A program made the translations under genes and the position numbers. This document shows, piece by piece, positions 1 through 8,340 of a stretch of DNA of 64,000 bases (positions are counted from its first letter, which is position 1; each line of letters begins with the position of its first letter). The notes beneath the pieces were generated by a model. It did no database searches. It saw only the letters and a program-made list of their open reading frames with translations, and was not told the DNA's origin. Source of the stretch: UBA7330 sp965228105 (GTDB taxonomy: Bacteria > Bacteroidota > Bacteroidia > Cytophagales > Cyclobacteriaceae); the NCBI GenBank assembly GCA_965228105.1, contig CBDDGZ010000002.1:1054001-1118000 (forward strand). The letters run 5' to 3'.

Positions 1-1853
1 ATCCAAAGCCACTCGATTGTCGGGCATCGAGTGCAACATACCAGGTCTGTTAAAAGGGTCGTTTTCCGGATGAATCTTTTCTTCAATACTGACCTCATCC
101 AGGATAATCGTCTTCTCATTAAAAGCTGAGGATATATCAAAAAGCTTCATGCCCCGATTTACCTGGATTGCATCAGCTTTTGTGATCGTAAAACTCCTAA
201 AAGCACCTATTGGAACCGGAGGAACATAGGGTTCATCGATATGGACCAAGGTATTACTGTTTGCTTCCCCGGATTCTTTATGCTTTTCTTTATCAGATAT
301 TGTTTTGACATAAGCGGTTACCGTGTCAGTAAAGTTCAATCCGTCGAACCAGAAGACTCCATCTTCCAGCGAAGTTGTCTGTAATTGCAATAATGGGTTT
401 TCAAGGAAGCTTAAATACAGATCTGTAGTCACTTCCTTTTTCTTGAATATGTAACCAGTAATCTTTCCTTCAACCCTAATGCCTTTTTCATATGGATAAA
501 TGATCTCAGGTCCTTCTGAATTGATCACTTTGTCCCATTCAAAACGTCTCCACCCATGAGTCATCATGAGGAGGTCCAAATGTTTTTGTCTATCAGCATT
601 CTTTTCATCAAAATAATAGGCCGGATTGTTTATAAAACCTTTAAGGTCTGAACTTATATGTAGAAATGAAGCGATTGTATGCTCCGGTTCCACAAAAAGG
701 TTTTTGGGGATCACAGCTGTGGACAAAGAAGCCAGCTCAGGCGATTTCCCATCTAATCTGTTTAAAGTAAAACCAACGTCGACAGCAGATCTTCTCCTGT
801 AAGTTTCCTTTTCGGTGGATATATCCAGGGTATGATGCGTGTCCGGATTCTCGTTGAAGATCAATCTTTCAGCAACCGCGCGATGCTGAGGATCAAAAAA
901 AGTCAGCTGGATAATCCCGGTTGGGAGGTCACTGTGACGGAGCCAAAGTTGAATATTACTGGCGTCAGGTTTTGGTTCAATGACATAAAGTAGTTTTCCC
1001 CGACACTGAATCATCAGGAAGGTCTGATCCATTGAAGCTTTGTATGGTTTTACTTCGATACTCACCCGACTTTTGGTGGGATGGACATGTAACAGATAAC
1101 CCGAAGACTGCATTTGGGGTAGGGCCTGAGAGAACTCTTCACCCGCATACTGAAAGAAACATGAATACCTGGCCCCCTCTACAACCGCCAACATAAATCG
1201 ACCCATGCCATCATGCTCCGTTGTGATTTGGGCAACTTTATTTCCATCTTCATCCAGGATGTTACCAGAAATTTCAATGGGTTGTCCATGCTGATCTACT
1301 GCTTTAAAAGCTACGAAATTGGTATTTCCAGCAATAAGCACGCCGCCCTCCGGAAAGAATTTTAAATTAACCTGAGGTATTCGGTCAGAGTTTTCCTCTG
1401 TCGCCTTTTGAGATTCCAGCCTTGGCAAGAGTTTAATATTCTTTGAGAAAAAGTAATCCTCATCATAATTCAACTGGTAATTGGTGTAGCCCCGTAAAGT
1501 ATAATTCCCGTCATTTAAACTATCAGAAAGCGAGAATGCACCTTGAGATCTACCCAGGCTATCAATTTTCAATCTTAATGAACGGATGATTTTATCTTCT
1601 GGTGAGATTAAATCGACATGAAGCGTTCCACTTAGGGCAGTGTGTTTGTGATCCATGCCATTCAGTACATAAGCGCTTAAGTAAAGGGTATCTCCCAGGG
1701 TGAGCACCTCCCTGCTTGTGTGTAGGTAGACCTTTTCAACAGGTATTGTTCATGGTAAATCTCAAAACGTTTTGCTATATCTGCTGGTTGAGTTTGAGCA
1801 GCTAAATGAAATGAAAAGTAGAGCAGGAGGAGAGAAATGAAAGTTTTGCCCAT
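1..1853 (-). CDS. Secreted MG2/TonB-plug-type surface protein, partial, with a frameshift near its N-terminus
   Basis: The gene runs off the left edge; about 617 codons are visible. It starts at 1853 with a Sec signal peptide (MGKTFISLLLLYFSF...). The main frame reads VEKVYLHTSREVLTLGDTLY, the usual opening of an alpha-2-macroglobulin MG2 domain in Bacteroidota proteins that carry a TonB-receptor plug domain further on. Near the window edge the segment DPFNRPGMLHSMPDNRVALD resembles the stretch that precedes the plug. The signal-peptide frame and the MG2 frame do not join: one base appears to be missing in the CC run at 1742-1743 (GG on the plus strand). Adding one C would give EQYPVEKVYLHT and a continuous frame. 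Function is inferred from the family: an outer-membrane-associated protein, possibly in polymer or protein uptake. It follows the S41 peptidase on the same strand by 37 bases. Confidence 0.75.
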
Positions 1854-1890
1854 AGAGGAAATTTAAATTCGCATTTAAGATTAACAAAAT

Positions 1891-2859
1891 CTACTCACTT
1901 TCAATCCATTCAGCAGCTCTCAATAATGTTTGATCCGGGTCCACTTCTTCGTCAGGAGGGATGCGACTACCAAAGGCCTGCATATTTCTGTTTGCCATTA
2001 TCGATATTGCAAGACCTAAGGAGGATCTGTCGCTGAGTTCGAAGCCGGAAATTCCTGTTGAGACACCACAGGTTGGTTTTCCGAAGCTTCTGGTATTTTC
2101 TCTCCCTGAAAATGCTGCGGCAATCGCTTCGCCCGAACTACCACACTCCTGATCAAGCAGTATGGCAACTTTTAGATGAGGTGTTTTAAGCTGATAGGGG
2201 TTATCAATTTGAGCGAGTACTACATCACTAAAATAAGCTCCACCGTTTCTGTAACTAAATGAATATGAGTTATTGCTCGCATATAAGAAATATCCTGCAA
2301 CTCCTTCTCCCAAAATGGGACCTATACCAGCCAGCATGGGATACATGTTACCACCGGTGTTGCGTCTCAAGTCAACGATCCAGCCTTTGAGTGTTTCACT
2401 ATCCTGTGCTGCTATTTCATCCTGGATGGCCTGGGCAAAAGAAAGACCTTCTTCTTCAGTACCACTAAAACCAGTTACTCTTACATAGCCAATGTTTTCA
2501 GGCTTGGGTAGAAAAAAATTGGTCTCAGATTCACAATGTAGAGGATTGAAACCGCCAATGTATTGTCCATTGGAAGCAATCAGATAGCTATGACTGTCAC
2601 CCAGCAAGGTGAGTGCCTGTCTGATTCCGTTCAACTTTTTAAATCTGGGGTCAGTAGTCCTGGCTGTGTCAATTACACTTTCTCTGAATGCGGTCCAGTC
2701 AATTTCATTTCGGTAAACCGAATGGGTTTCCATCACGTCCATGAGCTCATGCAGGTAGACTTCTATTTCATCTGGTGGGGCTGGCTCTTCATCCTTGCAA
2801 GCCATAAATGACCCAAGGAGGCCTAGTAGAAAGAATATATTTATATGCTTTTGCAGCAT
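1891..2859 (-). CDS. S41-family (tail-specific-like) serine peptidase lipoprotein
   Basis: This 322-residue protein has a lipoprotein signal with the acylated Cys at residue 21 (SFMAC). The core resembles S41 peptidases: GWIVDLRRNTGGN (about 159-171) is the typical strand-loop before the active site, CGSSGEAIAAAF (239-250) carries the nucleophilic Ser, and FGKPT (259-263) has the candidate general-base Lys261. No PDZ domain fits between signal and catalytic core, so it is a minimal form. It would cleave peptides in the periplasm or at the cell surface; the substrate is unknown. Its ATG lies 2 bases after the stop of the upstream lipoprotein gene, so the two are probably translated from one message. 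Confidence 0.85.
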   Translation of the reverse strand: MLQKHINIFFLLGLLGSFMACKDEEPAPPDEIEVYLHELMDVMETHSVYRNEIDWTAFRESVIDTARTTDPRFKKLNGIRQALTLLGDSHSYLIASNGQYIGGFNPLHCESETNFFLPKPENIGYVRVTGFSGTEEEGLSFAQAIQDEIAAQDSETLKGWIVDLRRNTGGNMYPMLAGIGPILGEGVAGYFLYASNNSYSFSYRNGGAYFSDVVLAQIDNPYQLKTPHLKVAILLDQECGSSGEAIAAAFSGRENTRSFGKPTCGVSTGISGFELSDRSSLGLAISIMANRNMQAFGSRIPPDEEVDPDQTLLRAAEWIESE

Positions 2860-2861
2860 GT

Positions 2862-3878
2862 CTATTCGTTTACGACCAGCCTGATATCCGAATAACTGAT
2901 CTTGCCCTCTGTTCCCGGCAATAACCGCACAAAAATGACAATAAACCAGGTGTCACGCGAAAGACAAGGGATGGTTAGTTCTTCAGTATGGTTGACAAGC
3001 ACTCCGGATACTGCGTTATCTGTTGTTGTAAGATGAAGCGTCTCAGTATATGAACTGGGGGCACCAAATTTTGTCATAGGATCTCTTTCGAAAACCCTAA
3101 GTGCCACCGATGCTCCCGTGCCTGTTAATCCTTCCGAATTCATTGTGACTTTGAAGGACACTTCCGAACAATCAGGTAGGTTGGGATAAATGGTTTTATT
3201 CCATTTCCCACCATCATTGGCTGTTCTGCCCGGTGCCAGTTCGATGGAAAGTATTTCATCTCCTTCCCTGGTGCCAATAAAATCGCCATCATGGTCTTCG
3301 AAAAACCAGTATTCGTCGGGATCATACTGGTAGAAGGCCGTATCGTTGGCCCAGCCGGACTCCCATTCGACGCATTCCTGGCCATATGAACCATCAATTA
3401 ATTCAGTAATGTAGTAGTCCCTTTTTTGCATTTTCTCATAACCCAGGAATAGATTAGGTACATTTTCAGTCATAATGGACATCGGAAAGCCATCACACAG
3501 TTTGGTGTTGGTATATACTCTATCCAGAAAGGCACGCCCTATCTGCTGGAAAACAAAAGCTTCCCGTTCCAGATCAGTAAAAGATTCCCAGCTACAATTT
3601 GTTGCAATTTCAATTCTTCTTTTACCAAGTCCATCATAATTTGTATACCCATATGAGCAATACGTGAAATCTCCAAGCCTGATCTCTTCAACATATTCTG
3701 CTTCCACCTCTGACAAATCAAAATCATATCCCCTTAGTGCTGCTTCCTCTTCAAATCGGTCCAGATAGGTCCTTAGGTCAGGGGGTCCGGGTTCGGTGTC
3801 ATCGTTACAGCTTAGTAGGAAGATGCAGAGGGTAAAAATGGATAAGAGGGTGTAGGTTCCAGGGTATAATTTCATCAT
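2862..3878 (-). CDS. Uncharacterised secreted lipoprotein
   Basis: The frame opens at a TTG at 3899, but a signal peptide begins at two consecutive ATGs (3878 and 3875): MMKLYPGTYTLL, then a hydrophobic stretch and lipobox LLSC, so 3878 is preferred. The mature part of about 310 residues is acidic. It contains FTDLEREAFVFQQIGRAFLDR in the first half, which weakly recalls HExxH-region helices of putative zinc-dependent lipoproteins (only the general shape, no clear zinc site), and a C-terminal beta-rich half that could be a carbohydrate-binding-like sandwich. I do not recognise the family. It sits 2 bases upstream of the S41 peptidase gene and is probably co-expressed with it. Confidence 0.7.
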   Translation of the reverse strand: MMKLYPGTYTLLSIFTLCIFLLSCNDDTEPGPPDLRTYLDRFEEEAALRGYDFDLSEVEAEYVEEIRLGDFTYCSYGYTNYDGLGKRRIEIATNCSWESFTDLEREAFVFQQIGRAFLDRVYTNTKLCDGFPMSIMTENVPNLFLGYEKMQKRDYYITELIDGSYGQECVEWESGWANDTAFYQYDPDEYWFFEDHDGDFIGTREGDEILSIELAPGRTANDGGKWNKTIYPNLPDCSEVSFKVTMNSEGLTGTGASVALRVFERDPMTKFGAPSSYTETLHLTTTDNAVSGVLVNHTEELTIPCLSRDTWFIVIFVRLLPGTEGKISYSDIRLVVNE

Positions 3879-3979
3879 GGGAAAGTTTAGGTTAACCAAC
3901 TTTTACGGTATTTTTTATGTGTTTGTTATAAAACGGCGAAATGGATTTGTCATTTTACTTCTGGAAAAACAACACTGGA

Positions 3980-4765
3980 TTACCTGTTTTCCACCACATA
4001 TTTAGAGATTTCTCCCACGGGAGCTACCCAGATCTCCGGTTGGTCTTCCAGGTATTTAAGCAGCTTGTGCAGCATTTTCGTTTCGGTGGTCTGTCTGCCT
4101 TTCCTACCAATATCATGACCTGCCAGTACCAACCACAAACCGTCCTTTCTGGTGGTCTCGATGACAGCCAGGATCTCCTTAAAGCTCTTTTCATCCATCT
4201 CCACCCCTGTGAGTTGTGCCAGGTCACAGTAGGAGGGATCATTGGGTGCCTCGTCCAGCCAGGTCCTGCCAGAGACAAACCGCTTAGCCACCACTGGTAC
4301 ATAGCTTTTGGTATCCTCACCACGCCCAACGAAAGTCTGGCCACAGGGATAGGCAAATTCTGTGGGTTCTACGCCAAGAATCTCCCTGATCCGGGCATTG
4401 GCATCTTCAAGTTGTTCATCCATATCAACCAGATCCATCTCTTCAAGGGCTTTTTCCCTCGCCCACAAAAAATTACCTGAGCAAGGATGGGTCATCGAGT
4501 GGTTACCGATCTCGTGCCCATTGGCTACCGCCCGCTTCCAGCCTTCAAGGGATCGTTCTAATGCCGATGGCACCACATAGAAGGTCGCTCTGATGCCATA
4601 TTGATCGAGTATCGGGGTACCCACTTCCACCTGGCTACTCCGGCCATCGTCCCAGGTCAGGCTGATGGCCATCTTTTTGCCCTCAGGCCATGGAAATTGA
4701 TTTTGGGAATAGCTAAGAAAGGGGGCGATCAATAAGAATGCGAAAAGGTTAAGGTGTTTGTTCAT
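3980..4765 (-). CDS. Polysaccharide deacetylase (NodB/CE4-like), secreted
   Basis: This 261-residue protein has a Sec signal peptide ending near residue 20 (FLSYSQ). CE4 motif 1 is SLTWDDG (35-41), with the base and metal Asp pair at 39-40. Motif 2 is HEIGNHSMTH (84-93), giving the two zinc His residues. FAYPCG supplies a motif-3-like segment, and GLWLVLAGHDIG near the end supplies the distal His. These enzymes remove N- or O-acetyl groups from polymers such as chitin oligomers, xylan or peptidoglycan; the substrate cannot be told here. Its ATG is 3 bases past the stop of the large haem/HEAT protein upstream, indicating an operon. Confidence 0.88.
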   Translation of the reverse strand: MNKHLNLFAFLLIAPFLSYSQNQFPWPEGKKMAISLTWDDGRSSQVEVGTPILDQYGIRATFYVVPSALERSLEGWKRAVANGHEIGNHSMTHPCSGNFLWAREKALEEMDLVDMDEQLEDANARIREILGVEPTEFAYPCGQTFVGRGEDTKSYVPVVAKRFVSGRTWLDEAPNDPSYCDLAQLTGVEMDEKSFKEILAVIETTRKDGLWLVLAGHDIGRKGRQTTETKMLHKLLKYLEDQPEIWVAPVGEISKYVVENR

Positions 4766-4768
4766 GTA

Positions 4769-7729
4769 TTATTTTTTTAGATAGGCCAGTAAATCGGCCA
4801 TTTGGGTAATGGTTAATTGGGTTTGCAGGTTTATAGGCATGGCTGAGCTTTCGAAGGCGGTCAATTTACTGATCGCAGCACGTTCCAAAGTCTGCTCCTG
4901 TCCTGCGGCATCTCTTAAAGTCAATGTGCCCGGGCCCTCATTGGCAATGATCCCTGTGAGTGTTTTGCCATCTTTCGTCTCCAGTTGCCACAGCTCATAG
5001 CCATCGGCGATGGACCTGTTGGGCTGAAGGATGTCCAACAACAAAGCCGATTCACTCCGGTTTTTGATGGAACCCATGTCAGGACCAAAAGCAATTCCAT
5101 TTTGCCCGGCCTTTTGATGGCAAGGGCTACAGGTCTGAGTGAAAATCCCCTTTCCCGCAGATGGGTCACCCCGGAGCGACAATACCTGCTTATATTCATT
5201 CCAGACTGCATCATTGTCGAGCTCATTTCCTTTGAGAATCCGGCGCGCATCTGCCCGGATATCATCCTCACGGCTGTTCAGTAGACCGACTGTTCGTGGC
5301 CAGGACAAGCTGGAGGCGTTCATTTGTCCTGATTCGATGGAGGTCAGGATCAACCTGTTCCCTTCATTGCTTTTCATGAAGATGTCAATGGCTAAGTTCC
5401 ACTCATCGGGTAACAAACCAGGCCAGGCATCCATGAGCTTACTTAGAAAGTTTTTATCCCTGATAAAATTGAAGGCTGATAAAGCTTTCTTACGTACCTG
5501 AGGGGAATGGTGATTGAGAAAACCCCGGAGCAATTCGATGTTTTGGTCAGCGTTGGTCATCGCCACTACTTTCAGAGCGTCTGCCAGGAAATCTGGATTT
5601 GTGTTCGTATTGTTGGCTATTTGGACAGCCTCACTAAATAACTTATTTGCCGGGTTTTCAAAATAGCTGGTTTGATTCAACAGGTCCAGGCTTTTCGATC
5701 GCATTTCCGTATTTGCAGAAAGGTTAAACTTTTGCTCCAGTAGCTGAATGTTGGTCGGGGAAAGCTTCAAACCATCAGCATTTGAAAAACCTTCGAGCAC
5801 CATCGGAAGGTACCATATGGACTCATTGGAAGTCAATGTTTTTGTAAGGAAGCGATTGATTTCGACGAGGTCATTCGCCCTTGAGATGAGCTCACTCAGC
5901 ATTTCAAAAAACTTCGTGGTTTTAGCAGTCTTTTGATCGATAAGATTTTCAGATGCTTTGTCATAAAGCGCAAAGATGTCCGGGTTTAACGCTGAGAGTG
6001 CCGCCTGCTGGACCCATTCATCTTCAATGTCATCAAACAGCAGTTTTGTCCTGGCCTGATTAGCCTGAGGAACATTCAGATTGCCAAGTGAAAGCAGCAG
6101 CTGATACCTCACCTTTGGATTTTCATCCTCAACCATGGAGATCAGGGTTTCGAGCAACGATGGTGAATCGGTGACCCTTTTTTCAGCTATCCTGATCGCT
6201 TGCTCCCGAATGGCCTGGTGATTGTCCTGCAATAGTTTAGTAAGTGATTCCTCTGTCAACTCGCCTTTTCCTTCCAGGATCCACATGGCATGTAATCTGC
6301 CCAGGTCGGTCATGCCATTCAGTCTATCATACAGCAGTTGTGTGATTGCTTTTTCATCCCTGTCCATCAATAATCGCTGGGCATGCATTCGCCACCAGTT
6401 GTTGGTGTGACTGAGAAGTTCTATCAACGATGGCATGTCCATTTCAGCAAGATTGAGCTTATCCAGGAAGTCCGGTGGCGAGGTATTGGTGGGCGTGATC
6501 CTGTATATCCTGCCCTGGTCGACACCTGCATACAAGTCGCCGGAGGCAATCACCTCGTCAGAAAGCCACTCTGGGTGCTCGATGATCTTTCGGTAGTAAT
6601 CCACCACATAGAGTGCTCCATCGGGGCCCACATAATGGTTGACCGGTCTGAACCAGGAATCCCGGGAAGCCAGGAACTCCCGATCCTCAAACAGGTTCAC
6701 CGATTCAAAGGTGCTGCCCAGGTCGTTGATGCGATCGGCATGGATGAGGTTGTGAACAGGTTCGGCAGTGAAGATGACATTGTCGTAATCTGAAGGAAAG
6801 ATCCCTCCCTGGTACCATTGTATGCCGCATGCAGAGGTCATCATACCTACATCTGTAAGTAACTGATGATTGGGATTTTCGGTGATAGGAAAGATCTCAA
6901 ATCCCCGACCACTTTTGGGGATGTAGTGCCGACCTGAGGGGATGAGAAAATCTGGGTTTCGCTGCATGTAGCTGGCATCCATCACCACATGAAAAAGATG
7001 TGTGGCATTGCTGGAGAGGAAATGATGACCCCAGGGATCAAAGGTATGACCAAACTGTCCGCGGGCAGAACCCATTTTGGCAATCCCCAGGTCCGGGTTG
7101 AATTTGACAAAGAGTCCATTGGCATTCTGCGGAAGGGAGTCTGCTTCCGGGATGTTTGGGAAATGGATTCTGGAGCCACGGTCACCTAAGATATCCTCAT
7201 AGCTTTTAGTGCTGACTGCACTTTCGTGAGAGATGTAGATGAAGTTGTCAATGCCGTATTCCGGGTTGTTCACGTTGTGTTGTGGATTGGAGCGGGCAAA
7301 GCCTGTCAGCACAATTTCTCGCTTGTCGGCTCGTCCGTCGTCATCTGTATCCTCCAGGTAGAGTACGTTGGGTGGGTCCGTGACCAGGAACCCCTCTTTC
7401 CAGCGCATGATCCCTGTCGGAAAGACCAGGCTATCTGCAAAGACTACGGCTTCATCGGGATAGCCATCATCATCCGTATCCAGCAGTCGTTTTACTTTTC
7501 CACTTCCACTCACGTCCAGGGGGTATCCGTGCATCTCCACCACGTACCATCTCCCAAGCTCGTCGATCACCATGTCCACCGGATCTGCGATTAGGGGTTC
7601 CATAGCCATCAGCTCGATCTGGAATCCATCAGCGATTTCGAAGGACTTGAGCGGGTCCGATTGGTTTTGTTGTGTTCCGCAAGCAATGAGGATTGAAAGA
7701 GAGATTAAAAGAAAAGAAGTTCTTATCAT
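4769..7729 (-). CDS. PVC-type haem-binding CxxCH lipoprotein with propeller and HEAT-like repeats
   Basis: This 986-residue lipoprotein (lipobox LIAC, Cys17) matches the membrane-bound-dehydrogenase type common in Planctomycetes and Bacteroidota. The N-terminal half (about 30-420) resembles a sugar-dehydrogenase-like beta-propeller with Asp-rich calcium-type loops (DTDDDGYPDE, DTDDDGRADK). The middle (about 440-840) is helical and HEAT-like. The C-terminus is a small cytochrome c domain with CSPCH at 867-871. Such proteins are thought to oxidise sugars or related alcohols at the cell surface and pass electrons to haem; this is inference from the family. The downstream deacetylase gene starts 3 bases after it, so carbohydrate processing is plausible. 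A second protein of related build lies at 37.7-40.0 kb. Confidence 0.85.
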   Translation of the reverse strand: MIRTSFLLISLSILIACGTQQNQSDPLKSFEIADGFQIELMAMEPLIADPVDMVIDELGRWYVVEMHGYPLDVSGSGKVKRLLDTDDDGYPDEAVVFADSLVFPTGIMRWKEGFLVTDPPNVLYLEDTDDDGRADKREIVLTGFARSNPQHNVNNPEYGIDNFIYISHESAVSTKSYEDILGDRGSRIHFPNIPEADSLPQNANGLFVKFNPDLGIAKMGSARGQFGHTFDPWGHHFLSSNATHLFHVVMDASYMQRNPDFLIPSGRHYIPKSGRGFEIFPITENPNHQLLTDVGMMTSACGIQWYQGGIFPSDYDNVIFTAEPVHNLIHADRINDLGSTFESVNLFEDREFLASRDSWFRPVNHYVGPDGALYVVDYYRKIIEHPEWLSDEVIASGDLYAGVDQGRIYRITPTNTSPPDFLDKLNLAEMDMPSLIELLSHTNNWWRMHAQRLLMDRDEKAITQLLYDRLNGMTDLGRLHAMWILEGKGELTEESLTKLLQDNHQAIREQAIRIAEKRVTDSPSLLETLISMVEDENPKVRYQLLLSLGNLNVPQANQARTKLLFDDIEDEWVQQAALSALNPDIFALYDKASENLIDQKTAKTTKFFEMLSELISRANDLVEINRFLTKTLTSNESIWYLPMVLEGFSNADGLKLSPTNIQLLEQKFNLSANTEMRSKSLDLLNQTSYFENPANKLFSEAVQIANNTNTNPDFLADALKVVAMTNADQNIELLRGFLNHHSPQVRKKALSAFNFIRDKNFLSKLMDAWPGLLPDEWNLAIDIFMKSNEGNRLILTSIESGQMNASSLSWPRTVGLLNSREDDIRADARRILKGNELDNDAVWNEYKQVLSLRGDPSAGKGIFTQTCSPCHQKAGQNGIAFGPDMGSIKNRSESALLLDILQPNRSIADGYELWQLETKDGKTLTGIIANEGPGTLTLRDAAGQEQTLERAAISKLTAFESSAMPINLQTQLTITQMADLLAYLKK

Positions 7730-7785
7730 GCTTTTGGGTTGGTCACAACCGAATAAAGATAATTAGATCTCCTGAATAGACGGCA

Positions 7786-7816
7786 TCAGAGTTACCAGAG
7801 GACTCTGAGCATTGGG
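7786..7816 (+). repeat. Degenerate half-copy of the dispersed hairpin repeat
   Basis: TCAGAGT (7786-7792) and ACTCTGA (7802-7808) form a 7-bp stem around a 9-base loop, followed by GCATTGGG. The layout matches the ATCAGAGTC...GACTCTGAT...GGG right half of the repeats at 12.9, 14.0, 20.8 and 21.8 kb. It lies between divergent genes, so it is unlikely to be a terminator. Confidence 0.5.
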
Positions 7817-7841
7817 AGTGAACCACCAAAATCTCCTATCC

Positions 7842-7872
7842 TTGGGATTACCCGCTCATTTTCGTAACTTTT
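7842..7872 (+). promoter_or_regulatory. Candidate Bacteroidota-type promoter for the molybdenum hydroxylase operon
   Basis: TTGG at 7842-7845 and TAACTTTT at 7865-7872 are separated by 19 bases and resemble the -33 (TTTG) and -7 (TAnnTTTG) elements of primary-sigma promoters in this phylum. The start codon follows 18 bases downstream. The match to consensus is partial, so this is only a candidate. Confidence 0.3.
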
Positions 7873-7890
7873 AATCTTAACTCATTACCC

Positions 7891-8340
7891 ATGGCCATTT
7901 CATTCAAACTAAACAACAAGGAAACCAACCTGGATGTAGACCCACAGATGCCCTTGCTCTGGGCGATCCGGGACTATGCCGGACTCACGGGCACAAAATT
8001 CAGCTGCGGGATCTCCGTATGTGGTGCATGCACTGTACTTATGGAGGGCGCACCGGTACGCTCGTGTGTGATGCCCGTATCGGCTGCCGCAGGGAAATCG
8101 ATCACTACCATCGAGGGACTCTCGCAAAACAATGACCACCCGGTTCAGAAAGCCTGGATTGAAGCCCAGGTACCCCAATGCGGGTATTGCCAGTCTGGAC
8201 AAATCCTGAGTGCAGTGGCACTTTTGGAGAGAAAGCCCAACCCCACCGATGAAGACATCGACAATGCGATGAATAGCGTGCTCTGCAGGTGTGGTACCTA
8301 TCCACGGGTAAGAAAAGCAATTAAACTGGCCAGCAAATGA
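7891..8340 (+). CDS. [2Fe-2S] small subunit of an isoquinoline 1-oxidoreductase-type molybdenum hydroxylase
   Basis: This 149-residue protein has the two-domain build of xanthine-oxidase-family iron-sulfur subunits. Plant-type cluster ligands are Cys39, 44, 47 and 59 (CGISVCGAC...C). The second cluster uses CGYC (97-100) and CRC (132-134). It passes electrons from the molybdenum subunit to an outside acceptor. There is no separate FAD subunit gene nearby, which fits the IorA/IorB type, where electrons leave from the iron-sulfur protein. The stop overlaps the next start (ATGA), so the two subunits are translationally coupled. Confidence 0.93.
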   Translation: MAISFKLNNKETNLDVDPQMPLLWAIRDYAGLTGTKFSCGISVCGACTVLMEGAPVRSCVMPVSAAAGKSITTIEGLSQNNDHPVQKAWIEAQVPQCGYCQSGQILSAVALLERKPNPTDEDIDNAMNSVLCRCGTYPRVRKAIKLASK

